DNA of 64,000 bases from Phycisphaerales bacterium. Lineage in GTDB: Bacteria > Planctomycetota > Phycisphaerae > Phycisphaerales > UBA1924. The notes below the pieces were generated by a model. That model saw only the letters and a list, made by a program, of their open reading frames with translations, did not search any database and was not told the DNA's origin. The translations under genes and the position numbers were made by a program. Below, one piece after another: positions 33,199 to 41,898 of the stretch. The stretch covers positions 2,356,001 to 2,420,000 of the forward strand of contig CP064987.1 in the NCBI GenBank assembly GCA_016699835.1. Reading direction: 5' to 3'. The first letter of the stretch is position 1, and each line of letters begins with the position of its first letter.

Positions 33199-33939
33199 TC
33201 ACCCCGCCGCGAGGGCGATCGCGTTCGACAGAGCCGCGTGCTCGCCGTGCGAGGCCACTCCCCCCCCATCCCCGACTCCCGACTGCACCGGGACCGCCAG
33301 CGACCACGGCCCGGCCCGATCGCCGCGCGTCGCCCGCACGCGATAGAACGTCGTCCCCGCGGCGAGCGGCGCGTCGGTGTACGAGTCGGTCGATCCGCCG
33401 AGCGAGGCCAGGTCGGTGAAGTCGCGCGAGCCGGGGGCACGCTTCTGGATCGTGAACCACAGCCCCGCGCGGCTCGCGGCCCGCTCGCGGGCGTCGGCGG
33501 GGTGCGGCGACTTCCAGCGCACCGTCGGGCGTCCCTGCGTGTCGATCGTGAGCGTGACATTCCGCACCACGCCCGGCGCGGGGAGCGTGCGCGGCGCGAG
33601 GGGCTCGTCCAATCGCGCCGCGGCGTAGACCGTTTCCTCATTGGGAACATCGCCGGCGATCGTGGCGAGCCGCGCGAAGGTCTTGATCGTCGCGATCCCC
33701 ATCGCCGTCTGCTCGCGGAGCGCGGCCATCGCCGAGTTCGCCAGGAGCGTCGCCGCCTGCGCCGCCTCGCGCAGGGCGCGGGCCTCTTCTTGTGCGGCCT
33801 CGGCGGCGGCGAGGGCCTCCTGCATCGCGGCGATCCGCGCGACAGAGAGCCCGACGCCGTCGGGGTCGTCCGCCCAGACGGGAAAGTGCACGCGTGCGAA
33901 CTGGATCAGGTCGGCCCGGCCGGAAGGAAGGATCTTCAT
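33199..33939 (-). CDS. Hypothetical protein with a helical region and a fibronectin type III-like domain
   Basis: The 246-aa protein has a helical Ala/Glu/Arg-rich segment (about 40-75, possible coiled coil), and a C-terminal fibronectin type III-like domain (about 125-220: VRNVTLTIDTQGRPTVRWKS through TFYRVRATRGDRAGPWS). No signal peptide. The start ATG 33939 matches the conserved MKILPSGRADLIQF; upstream frame extension is low-complexity. Function unknown; perhaps a structural component. Its ATG overlaps the ATG of a possible plus-strand ORF. Confidence 0.6.
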   Translation of the reverse strand: MKILPSGRADLIQFARVHFPVWADDPDGVGLSVARIAAMQEALAAAEAAQEEARALREAAQAATLLANSAMAALREQTAMGIATIKTFARLATIAGDVPNEETVYAAARLDEPLAPRTLPAPGVVRNVTLTIDTQGRPTVRWKSPHPADARERAASRAGLWFTIQKRAPGSRDFTDLASLGGSTDSYTDAPLAAGTTFYRVRATRGDRAGPWSLAVPVQSGVGDGGGVASHGEHAALSNAIALAAG

Positions 33940-34438
33940 GCCCGCAGCATCGGCGAAGACCACGACCGACTTCACGGTGATCCACGAAAAATCGACCGCG
34001 ACCCCCGAAAAAACGACACGCCCTTCCGAATCCGCGTTCCCGCCCCGCAAATCGCGTCCACAATCGGCAGAATCGGCGCATGAACCGGGCGATTCAGCCC
34101 CCGAGCAACGCGAAACGGACCCTGAGCAGGGCGAAACGGCCCCAAAACCGGGCGATTCAGCCACCGAATCGCGGGAATCAGCGACCGATTCGCTGGGATC
34201 AATGACTGAAACTCGCGAATCAGCGACCGATTCGCCAGGATCGATGACCGATTCGCACGAATCATTGACGGATGCTCACGAAACAGCGACCAATTCCAAA
34301 GACGCACACCCCGGTTCCGCCGGCGCGACGATCGATTCGGGCCACGCCATGTCCGAACCGGCACACGTCGCGATCGAGGTGGGGGTGTCTCGGGACATGG
34401 CCCCTTTGAGCCATCGACTCGTGACGAGCGGCCCGTAG
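33938..34438 (+). CDS. Questionable low-complexity ORF with 14-aa repeats
   Basis: A 166-aa frame from ATG 33938, with GGAAGG about 8 nt upstream. The middle consists of acidic Ser/Thr-rich repeats of 14 residues (E-S-A-T-D-S-x-G-S-M-T-x), encoded by a 42-bp DNA repeat. Several differences between copies are synonymous, which suggests coding, but no known domain or signal peptide is present and it overlaps nothing that confirms expression. It could equally be a non-coding repeat. Confidence 0.25.
   Translation: MPAASAKTTTDFTVIHEKSTATPEKTTRPSESAFPPRKSRPQSAESAHEPGDSAPEQRETDPEQGETAPKPGDSATESRESATDSLGSMTETRESATDSPGSMTDSHESLTDAHETATNSKDAHPGSAGATIDSGHAMSEPAHVAIEVGVSRDMAPLSHRLVTSGP
34175..34300. 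repeat. 42-bp tandem repeat, three copies
   Basis: Copies start at 34175, 34217 and 34259, each beginning GAATCA-x-GACCGATTC-like. The unit itself contains an inverted repeat GAATC...GATTC. Flanking sequence (34080-34170) has weaker related units. Confidence 0.75.
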
Positions 34439-34449
34439 TGTCTGGCTGT

Positions 34450-35406
34450 TCACCACAGCACACAACGGAGGGCTCCCGCTGAAAGACGGTTGTGATCATG
34501 GAACGTCAAGGCCGCGTGCCGGTCGTCCTGAACTCCGGGTTCCATCCAGATCTTGCCCTCGATCCAGTCGTGGTATCCCAGGCGGATCTTGAACGCCCAG
34601 ACGCCCGACAACTCTTCCTGCCACGTGGTGAGCGGCGCCCGGCGTTGGGCCACGAGCGCGAGGAACTGGCCGGCGTAGTCCGGTGGTCTCGTTATCGGTG
34701 GGGCGTCCATCAGTCGGTCGAAGAGTCTGACGACAGCGTCCTGTACCTCATGGGTGTTTAACTGCCGTTCGGCGGCGGTCCGCATCGCGAACGGATATGG
34801 CCACGGCGTGAAGCGTTGCAGCACGCCCGCGACGATTCCGCAAAGCCCGGGCGATGCAATCGGCTTGTCCTTCCACACCCGGCGGCGTAGGTGCGCATCG
34901 AGCATGACACGTGGGCTCGCGTGAACCTCGGCCAGCAGTTCGATCAGTTCGTTGGCGACCTCGGTCAAGCCCACTATCTCGAGGCCGTCGTATGTGCAGC
35001 TGACCTGTCGTCGAACGAGTCCCCTGAACCTCGTGTTGGGCGAATCAAAGTAGTAGACCTCTTGTCCGATGGGGCTATCCGTAGGCATGTCGCGCCTGCT
35101 GCCCGTCCAGATGATCCGGTGCCCATCGCAGATCTCCATGCCGGACGACGATCGTTCGCGGGACTCCCTGCCCGTGTAGTTGGTTTGGAAGGTTCTCGGA
35201 TTTTCACGGCTACTGCTCCCGATGTACCAATAGCCGTTGAACGGGCATGTTCCGCCGTACCAATCCTCACCGAGCACGATCGGTTCGATATTGACGTCTG
35301 CTTTGCATATGAGTCTTCGGCCTTCACCGATCGCGATTGCATCCAAAACGATCATGGGAGGATCAACGGCCTCTGGTGTCTCGTGCTCCGGCTGCGTGCA
35401 TGTCAT
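34450..35406 (-). CDS. Hypothetical protein, no family recognised
   Basis: The 318-aa protein has no signal peptide or TM helix. It is rich in Trp/Tyr/Gly in the middle (GTCPFNGYWYIGS, WTGSRRDMPTDS, EVYYFDSPNTRFRG), which suggests a beta-rich module, then a helical C-terminal third (about 170-310). GGAG lies 7 nt before ATG 35406 (M-T-C-T-Q), a better start than the upstream one. Base composition looks lower in GC than neighbours. Possibly horizontally acquired. Confidence 0.6.
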   Translation of the reverse strand: MTCTQPEHETPEAVDPPMIVLDAIAIGEGRRLICKADVNIEPIVLGEDWYGGTCPFNGYWYIGSSSRENPRTFQTNYTGRESRERSSSGMEICDGHRIIWTGSRRDMPTDSPIGQEVYYFDSPNTRFRGLVRRQVSCTYDGLEIVGLTEVANELIELLAEVHASPRVMLDAHLRRRVWKDKPIASPGLCGIVAGVLQRFTPWPYPFAMRTAAERQLNTHEVQDAVVRLFDRLMDAPPITRPPDYAGQFLALVAQRRAPLTTWQEELSGVWAFKIRLGYHDWIEGKIWMEPGVQDDRHAALTFHDHNRLSAGALRCVLW

Positions 35407-35508
35407 CGGGGGTCTCCAGCAACAGAATTGTAAGGGGTAGCGTGCATCGAGGGATGAAGTATTCATCCGGCACGATGCCATCCGTTACCCCCGTCGCAGC
35501 ACCACATG

Positions 35509-35609
35509 CCGGGTGCACCGAGACGATGGCGGCACTGGGCCATCGCCTCGGGCTTCGATTGCCTTCCATAACCGAGCGTCCAATCGTGGGGCAGGGCCGC
35601 CATCCGTGA
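35509..35609. repeat. Interspersed element, copy B
   Basis: GCCGGGTGCACCGAGACGATGGCGGCACTGGGCCATCGCC continuing to GAGCGTCCAATCGTGGGGCAGG. The last part matches copy C (43077-43100), so the element is about 80-100 bp. It lies in the 249-bp spacer before the aconitase-like gene end. Confidence 0.5.
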
Positions 35610-35655
35610 GGACCGCTCGTTCCACGGCACCCCCGTCACCCGGCGAGCACTCGTA

Positions 35656-37719
35656 TCAGACCTCTCGCAACCGCGCCGCCACCATCGCCTCCGCCCCGCC
35701 CGCCACCACCAACTCCTGGGCCACGCGGCTGAGCGCCGTGAACGCAAACGTCTCCGCCCCCCCCGCCCCCCCCGTCGGCGTCAGCCTCAGCACGCCCTTG
35801 CCGAAGTCGATCTCGATCTCCCCCGCATCGATCGTCCGAGCCGTCCCGCTCGCGCCCAGCCGCAGGTGCTCCACCAGCGCCGGGCACTCAAACACCACGA
35901 ACCCGTTGTTGAAGGCGTTGCGCTTGTACGTCTCGCTGAAACTCGCGGCGATCACGCAGGGAATCCCGAAGTGCTTGAGGGCCGTCGCCGCCTGCTCACG
36001 CGACGAGCCGGTCCCGAAGTTCAGCCCGCCGATCACCACGTCGCCGGCCCGCGCCCGCGTGCGGAAGTCGGCGTCGTAGTTCTCGAAGATCACCTGCGCC
36101 ATCTGCTCCCTCGTGAGCGCGTCGTTGTACGTGTGCTTGCCGGCGTAGATGCCGTCGGTGTTCAGGTTGTCGTGATCCAGGAACCACGCCCGCCCCTTCA
36201 CCCGCGCCGGGAAACCGGGGATGGTCTCGCTCGACGAGCCGGACGCCGCGGAAGTAGTGGGGGAGGAGGATGACGACGTCGAGACGGCCACGCTCGACAC
36301 CGGTCCCTCTCGATCGCCATGCGGCAACGTCGCGGATGGTGTGCCCTTGGGCGCACAGATATACCCCGCGATGGCGCTCGCCGCGACGACGGCCGGCGAC
36401 CCGAGATACACCTGCCCGCTCTTGTCGCCCATGCGACCCTCGAAGTTGCGATTCGTCGCGCTGATGCCGACCTCGCCCGCCTTGATCGTCCCCTTCCCAA
36501 GCCCGATGCACGTGCCGCACCCCGGCGGCAACTCGATCGCTCCCGCCTCGACGAGCGCCTGCCAGTGCCCGTCGCGCGTCGCCCGAGCCTGCACGTCGGA
36601 ACTCGCCGCCGCGAGATAGAACTCGACGCCCCGCGCGACCTTCTGCCCGCGCACGATCCCCGCCGCGAGGGCGAGATCCTCGTACCGCGCGTTCACGCAC
36701 GACATCAGCCACGCCTTCTGGATCGGGACGCGCCTCGCCTCGAGTTCGCGCACCGCGTGCATCGTCTTCACGCTGTTGGGCCCGCAGACCGTCGGCGAGA
36801 TGGTCGAGAGATCGATCTCCAGATCCACGGCATACTTTGCATCCGCATCGGCCGCCATCCACGCCCGATCGCTCCACATCGCCTCAACGTCGCTCTTCGT
36901 GTATCCGCTCCGCGACCCTTCACGCCGCACGCCGGGGCGCTTTCCGGCCCCCCCTCCCGCGAAATACGCTGCCCGCTCCATGAGATAATCCCGCAGCGTC
37001 TCATCGAACGGAAAGACGCCCGCCAGCGCCCCCCACTCGGTCGTCATGTTCGAGATGCTCATCCGTTGGTCGATGCTCAGGCCCGTGACGCCCTCGCCAA
37101 CGAACTCCACGGCATGGTTCAGCACCTCGTCCTGATTGAAGACGCCGCAGAGCGCGACGATCACGTCCTTCCCCACGACGCCCGGCGCGAGTCGCCCTTT
37201 CAGCCACACCCGCGCCACCGGCGGCACCTGCCACCACGTCGTCCCGATTGCCCACAAACTCGCCGCATCGGTTCGTACAACCGGAGTCCCCAGGCAGCAC
37301 AGCGCCCCATACAGGTTCGAGTGGCTGTCGCTCCCCACGACCATCGTCCCGGGCCGCACATACCCCTGCTCGACCATCACCTGGTGGCTGATCCCCGTGC
37401 CCGCCGGATAGAAGTCGATGCCATGCTCGTTCGCGAACGATTCGATCTTCGCATACTTCCCCAGGTTCTCCGGCGTCACGTTCTGGATGTCGTGATCGAT
37501 CGCGAACACCGGCTGGTGCGAGTCATGGATCCTCGGCGACTTCCCCGCGGCCTTGAAGATCTCCTTGAACTTCGGGATCACCGCCCCCGTGTTGTCGTGG
37601 GTCATGATGTGACGCGGGCGAATGAGCACGAAGTCGCCGCTGCGAACAAACGCACCCGTCGCGACGCCCTCGGCGTGCCGCGTCGCCAACTTCTCCACGA
37701 GTGTCAGTCCCGATGCCAT
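35656..37719 (-). CDS. Single-chain aconitase-family hydratase, homoaconitase/LysF-like
   Basis: The 687-aa enzyme has a large Fe-S domain (RPRHIMTHDNTGAVIPKF, DHDIQNVTPENLGKY; Cys ligands in LMSCVNARYEDL and PPGCGTCIGLG) fused to a C-terminal swivel domain (NFGTGSSREQAATALKHFGI). The start resembles LysF/Lys4-type homoaconitase more than AcnA or LeuCD. It is too short for AcnA. The linker holds a long Ser-rich insertion (about 480-520). It may act on homocitrate or another tricarboxylate. AAGGAG lies 6 nt before ATG 37719. Confidence 0.8.
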   Translation of the reverse strand: MASGLTLVEKLATRHAEGVATGAFVRSGDFVLIRPRHIMTHDNTGAVIPKFKEIFKAAGKSPRIHDSHQPVFAIDHDIQNVTPENLGKYAKIESFANEHGIDFYPAGTGISHQVMVEQGYVRPGTMVVGSDSHSNLYGALCCLGTPVVRTDAASLWAIGTTWWQVPPVARVWLKGRLAPGVVGKDVIVALCGVFNQDEVLNHAVEFVGEGVTGLSIDQRMSISNMTTEWGALAGVFPFDETLRDYLMERAAYFAGGGAGKRPGVRREGSRSGYTKSDVEAMWSDRAWMAADADAKYAVDLEIDLSTISPTVCGPNSVKTMHAVRELEARRVPIQKAWLMSCVNARYEDLALAAGIVRGQKVARGVEFYLAAASSDVQARATRDGHWQALVEAGAIELPPGCGTCIGLGKGTIKAGEVGISATNRNFEGRMGDKSGQVYLGSPAVVAASAIAGYICAPKGTPSATLPHGDREGPVSSVAVSTSSSSSPTTSAASGSSSETIPGFPARVKGRAWFLDHDNLNTDGIYAGKHTYNDALTREQMAQVIFENYDADFRTRARAGDVVIGGLNFGTGSSREQAATALKHFGIPCVIAASFSETYKRNAFNNGFVVFECPALVEHLRLGASGTARTIDAGEIEIDFGKGVLRLTPTGGAGGAETFAFTALSRVAQELVVAGGAEAMVAARLREV

Positions 37720-37770
37720 GGGGCACTCCTTCTCTCATGAGCGGCACACGCCGCGACCGACCAGATCTCA

Positions 37771-37794
37771 TGGCACAGGCGTCCCGCCTGTGTC
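37771..37794. repeat. GGCACAGGCG palindrome, copy 1
   Basis: TGGCACAGGCG-TCC-CGCCTGTGTC, also found at 39928. Located in a spacer between two minus-strand genes. Confidence 0.7.
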
Positions 37795-37841
37795 TACCCA
37801 GTCTCTCCAACCCCACACCGAACATTCGATCGCGTGCCGCT

Positions 37842-39194
37842 TCACACCTCGACAAACTTCGCCGTGAAGTGCCGAAGCACCTCGGGCGCCTCGACAATCC
37901 TCAGCCCCTTCAACTCCGACCGCCGCTCGTGCAACTCCACGCACGCCTCGGCCACATAATCAAAGTGGCTCTGCGTGTACGCCCGCCGCGGCAAGGCCAG
38001 CCGCACCAGTTCCATGTCCGGCGTCCGGCTCGGCCCCGCCATCACGCTCCCGATCTCGCAACTGCGGATCCCGCCGAGGCGATACAGCCCGCACACCAGC
38101 GCCTGCCCGGGGAACTGCGCCCGTGGAATATGCGGCGCGAAACTCGACGCGTCGATGTAGATCGCGTGCCCGCCTGGGGGCTCGATGATCTGGATGCCGG
38201 CCGTCAGCAGCCGCTCGCCCAGATACTCCGCGCTGCGGATGCGATACGCCAGATATCCCTCGTCCATCACCTCGATGAACCCCTGCGCCATCGCCTCGAG
38301 GTCGCGCCCCGCCAGCCCGCCATACGTCACGAACCCTTCGGTGAGAATGAGCAGGTTGCACGCGCGCTGGAAGAGGCCCGGCTCGCGGATGAGCAGCAGC
38401 CCGCCGATGTTCACCAGCCCGTCCTTCTTCGCCGAGATCGTCGCGCCGTCGGCGAGATCGAACATCTCCCGCGAGATCTGCCTGGCGGTCATCCCCCGGC
38501 ACGACTCCTCACGCTGCCTGATGAACCACGCGTTCTCCGCGAATCGGCACGCATCCAGAAAGAACGGCAATCGGTGCCGATCGCACACGCGCCGAACCTC
38601 ACGCATGTTCTCCAGGCTCACCGGCTGCCCGCCGCACGTGTTGTTCGTCACGGTCATCATCACGACGGGAATGTTCTCGCGCCCGACACGCTCGATGAGC
38701 GCCTCGAGCGCCCTCACATCCATATTCCCCTTGAACGGATGGCGATTCTTCGGGTCCTTCGCCTCGGGAATCGGCAGGTTGACGGCCTCCGCTCCCGAGT
38801 GCTCCGCGTTCGCGCGCGTCGTGTCGAAGTGCGCGTTGTTCGGGATCACCTTCCCCTTCCCGCCGATCAACTCAAACAGAATCCGCTCGCTCGCGCGGCC
38901 CTGGTGCGTGGGCAGCACCTGCTCAAACCCCGTCAGGTCCGAGAGCACCGCGCGCAAGCGGTGGAACGACTCGCTCCCGGCGTACGACTCGTCGCCACGC
39001 ATGATCCCCGCCCACTGCTCGCTGCTCATCGCGCTCGCGCCAGAGTCCGTGAGCAGGTCGATGATCACGTCCGACCCCCGGATCAGGAACGGATTGAAGT
39101 GCGCCCGCCGAAGAATCTCCTCCCGCTCCTCGCGTGAAGACATCCGGATCGGCTCCACCGACTTCACGCGGAACGGCTCGATGATCGTGCGCAC
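37842..39194 (-). CDS. tnaA: Tryptophanase (beta-eliminating lyase)
   Basis: The 450-aa PLP enzyme splits tryptophan to indole, pyruvate and ammonia. The PLP site SAKKDGLVNIGG has its lysines at residues 256-257. It has DTTRANAE, GGQPVSLENM and DACRFAENAWFI. Two positions that separate tryptophanase from tyrosine phenol-lyase favour tryptophanase: CEIGS where the lyase has an Arg after Glu, and VLRHFTAKF (His) where the lyase has Phe. It starts at GTG 39194 immediately after the TAA of the HD gene, with GGGGGAAAG just before, so translation is coupled. Confidence 0.88.
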   Translation of the reverse strand: MRTIIEPFRVKSVEPIRMSSREEREEILRRAHFNPFLIRGSDVIIDLLTDSGASAMSSEQWAGIMRGDESYAGSESFHRLRAVLSDLTGFEQVLPTHQGRASERILFELIGGKGKVIPNNAHFDTTRANAEHSGAEAVNLPIPEAKDPKNRHPFKGNMDVRALEALIERVGRENIPVVMMTVTNNTCGGQPVSLENMREVRRVCDRHRLPFFLDACRFAENAWFIRQREESCRGMTARQISREMFDLADGATISAKKDGLVNIGGLLLIREPGLFQRACNLLILTEGFVTYGGLAGRDLEAMAQGFIEVMDEGYLAYRIRSAEYLGERLLTAGIQIIEPPGGHAIYIDASSFAPHIPRAQFPGQALVCGLYRLGGIRSCEIGSVMAGPSRTPDMELVRLALPRRAYTQSHFDYVAEACVELHERRSELKGLRIVEAPEVLRHFTAKFVEV

Positions 39195-39785
39195 TTACTT
39201 TCCCCCCTCGCTCGCGGCCTTCTTCCCCAGCACCTTCGCGATATCAAAGTCCACAAAGTCCGCGTGATGGAAGATCCAACTCTCGATCGTCCGCTCCACC
39301 TTGTCCCCTTCATGGCTGTGCGTCGCGACCATGTGCATGACCTCCGCCGGGATGCCGTGCTTGTAGCAGAGCGCCACGCCGCTGAACGGATGCCGCAGCA
39401 TGTCGCCGAAGTGCCCCTTGACGACCTTCCCGCTCGCGTCCTTGTCGAACTCCAGCATCTTCCCGACATCCGCGAGCAGGCTCCCCGCGATCAGCACGTC
39501 GAGATTCACGGGGATTCGCGAGCCGAAGACCTCCTTCAGGACGCCCGCGATCGCGATGCACTGCTTGCAGCACGAGTTGAGGTGCTCCACAAACCGCAGG
39601 TCGATCTTCCCCGCCAGCAGCGTGAACGGAATCGCCCGGATCTCGTCGAAGGTCCACCCCTTCCCGCCGCACCCGACGCTCAGCGCCTCCCCCCACACCG
39701 CCGCGACCTTCTCGCGAAGGCCCGCGTCCTTGATGTCCATGAGATTCGGGAACAACTCCGAGATCGTCGAAACGCTGTGCCTCAT
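39195..39785 (-). CDS. HD-fold phosphohydrolase-like protein
   Basis: The 196-aa protein is helical with an HD-like region: HLNSCCKQC, LLADVGKMLEFD, HPFSGVALCYKHG and HMVATHSHEGDK. The usual HD doublet is here LADVGK, i.e. the histidine is replaced by alanine, while the later histidines (ATHSHEGD) remain. So it is probably a degenerate or altered HD enzyme. It is in one operon with tryptophanase (adjacent stop and start), suggesting a shared metabolite. AGGAGAG lies before ATG 39785. Confidence 0.75.
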   Translation of the reverse strand: MRHSVSTISELFPNLMDIKDAGLREKVAAVWGEALSVGCGGKGWTFDEIRAIPFTLLAGKIDLRFVEHLNSCCKQCIAIAGVLKEVFGSRIPVNLDVLIAGSLLADVGKMLEFDKDASGKVVKGHFGDMLRHPFSGVALCYKHGIPAEVMHMVATHSHEGDKVERTIESWIFHHADFVDFDIAKVLGKKAASEGGK

Positions 39786-39836
39786 AACTCTCTCCTCAGA
39801 TAGAACCGACGTGCCGCATCACATCTACCAATCCTC

Positions 39837-39861
39837 GTGGGGCAGGCGGCCCGCCTGCCCC
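39837..39861. repeat. GGGGCAGGCG palindrome
   Basis: GTGGGGCAGGCGGCCCGCCTGCCCC: 9-bp arms GGGGCAGGC/GCCTGCCCC. A variant of the GGCACAGGCG family; each is preceded by TCCTCG. Confidence 0.7.
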
Positions 39862-39927
39862 TACATGTTCTACTCGCTCATAAGGCAACTGCGGCTCTCC
39901 TGCATCTTCTGTGTCTTCCTCTCCTCG

Positions 39928-39951
39928 TGGCACAGGCGTCCCGCCTGTGTC
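39928..39951. repeat. GGCACAGGCG palindrome, copy 2
   Basis: TGGCACAGGCG-TCC-CGCCTGTGTC, identical to the copy at 37771. Confidence 0.7.
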
Positions 39952-39992
39952 TCCTTCCCTTACAAAACACCCCTCTCCATAGATGACACATC

Positions 39993-41828
39993 TCATTCCC
40001 CGCTCGGCCCGTCGTACGCGTGGTTCACCGGATCGATCCGCCGCATCGGCCTCTCCCGCGTCTGCTCCTCCACCACATGCGCCACTAGCCCGGGCACGCG
40101 GGCCGCCATGAAGATCCCGTTGAACACCTTGGGATCCAACCCAAGATCCGCGAGGATCGCCCCCAGCGCCCCATCCACGTTGATCGGCAGCGGTTTCCCG
40201 AGCGCCGCGAACGCCCGCTCCACCGCCCGCGCCGCCGCCACGTGCGTCAGCCCATCGTCGCGCAGACCAGCCTCCGCCGCGAGCGCGAACAGCCGCGCTG
40301 TCCGCGGATCCTTCGTGTGGATGCGATGCCCGAATCCGCTCACCCGCGCTCCCGTCGCCTTGATCCGCGAGACGTCCTCCACCGCGAGATCGTCGAGCGT
40401 CTTTCCTTCGTTCGCCCCCCGTTCGATCAGCCCGCCCAGGAACCGCGCCGCGTCCTCGATCGCCCCGCCGTGGTGCCGATTGATCGACATGATCCCCGCC
40501 GCCACGCTCGCGCTCAGCGTCGCCCCCGTGCTCGCCACCGTCCGCGCTGCCAGCGCGCTCGGCGGCGTCGCCCCGTGATCAATACTGCTCACGAGGATCG
40601 CGTCCATCAGTCGACCGATGCGTTCATTGGGCAACTCCCCGGTCAAAATCAAGTACACCGCCGCCCCGAAACTCACCTTCCCCATCAGCCCCGCGATGTC
40701 GTGCCCGCGCACCGCCACCGAGTTCGGCCGGATCCGCGTCACCGCCGTCGTCCATACCGCCCTCCTCTCCGCCTCGGTCATCAGGCTCGCGCTCGGCCCA
40801 CCGTCTTTGCCACTCTTCCGCAGCCGCTCCACCACCGCCCCGGGCAACTCACCGAAACTCTCGACCACCACCGCCCCGGCCTCGCGCAGCGCTTTCACCT
40901 TCCCCGCGTGCGTCCCGCGGTTCCCCTCGATGATCGCCCCCGCATGGCTGAACCGCGTCCCGCTCGTCGCGGCCTTTCCGCCGATATACGCGACGATCGG
41001 CTTGGTGATCTCGCCGCGCCGCGCCATCTCCGCGAGTTCCTCCTCCTGGCTCCCGCCGATCTCGCCAAAGACCACGATCGCGTCGGTCTTGGGGTCCGCC
41101 TGATACAGCCGCGCAACGTCGGGAATGCGCAGCCCCAGCACCGCATCGCCACCAACATGCACGATCCCGCTGATCCGCACGCCCGCCTGCCCGAGGTAAT
41201 ACGCCGTGCTCGACGACATCCCCCCCGACCGCGACACGATACCGACACCGGTCCCCCCTCCCGATCCGCCCCCCGTCCCGCCCTTCCCGGGCAGCGGCGG
41301 CTTGAACCACTCCCGCGCACTCTCCGCCCGCCCGCCGATCATCCCCAGCACGGCCTCGCCCGGCGCCGCGACGCCCAGCGTGTTCGGCCCCAGAAAACTC
41401 GCCCCGTGCTCCTCCGCCGCCGCCGCGATCTCCATCGCGTCCCACACCGGCACACGATCCGCCACCAGCACCAGCAACTTGATCCCCGCACGAATCGCGT
41501 CGAGCGCCGCCTCCTTCATCGCCAGCGCCGGCACAAACAACACCGACACATCCACAGGACACTCACCTGCGACCGCGTTCGCCCTTCTGCCTTGAACTCC
41601 GGAACTCCGTCTCTTCTTCTCTTCGTCTCTCCCCCGCAGCCCCGCCACCGCCTCGGCGCACGACGAGAACACCGGCAGCCCCAGGACCTCGGTCCCGCCC
41701 TTGCCCGGCGTGACCCCGCCGACGACGCGCGTGCCATAGTCCAGCATCAGCCGCGTCCGCGCCTGCCCCTCGCGCCCCGTGATCCCCTGCACAATCACTC
41801 GCTTCTCCCGGTCGATCAAGACGCTCAT
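39993..41828 (-). CDS. SucD-like CoA-ligase alpha domain fused to a citrate synthase/citryl-CoA lyase domain
   Basis: The 611-aa protein resembles the large subunit of two-subunit ATP-citrate lyase (AclA). N-terminal Rossmann CoA-binding domain (VIVQGITGREGQARTRLM, VTPGKGG), ligase domain with the phospho-histidine loop FSHAGAIIEG (His295), then a citrate synthase domain (SINRHHGGAIEDAARF, GARVSGFGHRIHTKDP). Two low-complexity insertions (about 68-92 and 180-195) are unusual. The ATP-grasp partner (AclB/SucC) is not in the window, so whether it cleaves citrate is open. TACGCT lies 6 nt before ATG 41828. Confidence 0.85.
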   Translation of the reverse strand: MSVLIDREKRVIVQGITGREGQARTRLMLDYGTRVVGGVTPGKGGTEVLGLPVFSSCAEAVAGLRGRDEEKKRRSSGVQGRRANAVAGECPVDVSVLFVPALAMKEAALDAIRAGIKLLVLVADRVPVWDAMEIAAAAEEHGASFLGPNTLGVAAPGEAVLGMIGGRAESAREWFKPPLPGKGGTGGGSGGGTGVGIVSRSGGMSSSTAYYLGQAGVRISGIVHVGGDAVLGLRIPDVARLYQADPKTDAIVVFGEIGGSQEEELAEMARRGEITKPIVAYIGGKAATSGTRFSHAGAIIEGNRGTHAGKVKALREAGAVVVESFGELPGAVVERLRKSGKDGGPSASLMTEAERRAVWTTAVTRIRPNSVAVRGHDIAGLMGKVSFGAAVYLILTGELPNERIGRLMDAILVSSIDHGATPPSALAARTVASTGATLSASVAAGIMSINRHHGGAIEDAARFLGGLIERGANEGKTLDDLAVEDVSRIKATGARVSGFGHRIHTKDPRTARLFALAAEAGLRDDGLTHVAAARAVERAFAALGKPLPINVDGALGAILADLGLDPKVFNGIFMAARVPGLVAHVVEEQTRERPMRRIDPVNHAYDGPSGE

Positions 41829-41840
41829 GCCGTGAGCGTA
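41829..41840 (-). promoter_or_regulatory. Candidate leaderless promoter of the AclA-like gene
   Basis: Minus strand TACGCT (complement of 41835-41840), 6 nt, then ATG. Confidence 0.5.
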
Positions 41841-41898
41841 GGGTGCCGAAATTCGCCAGTGCCCCCGCGCCCTTGAGATCGATTTTCCCCGGCGGGCG

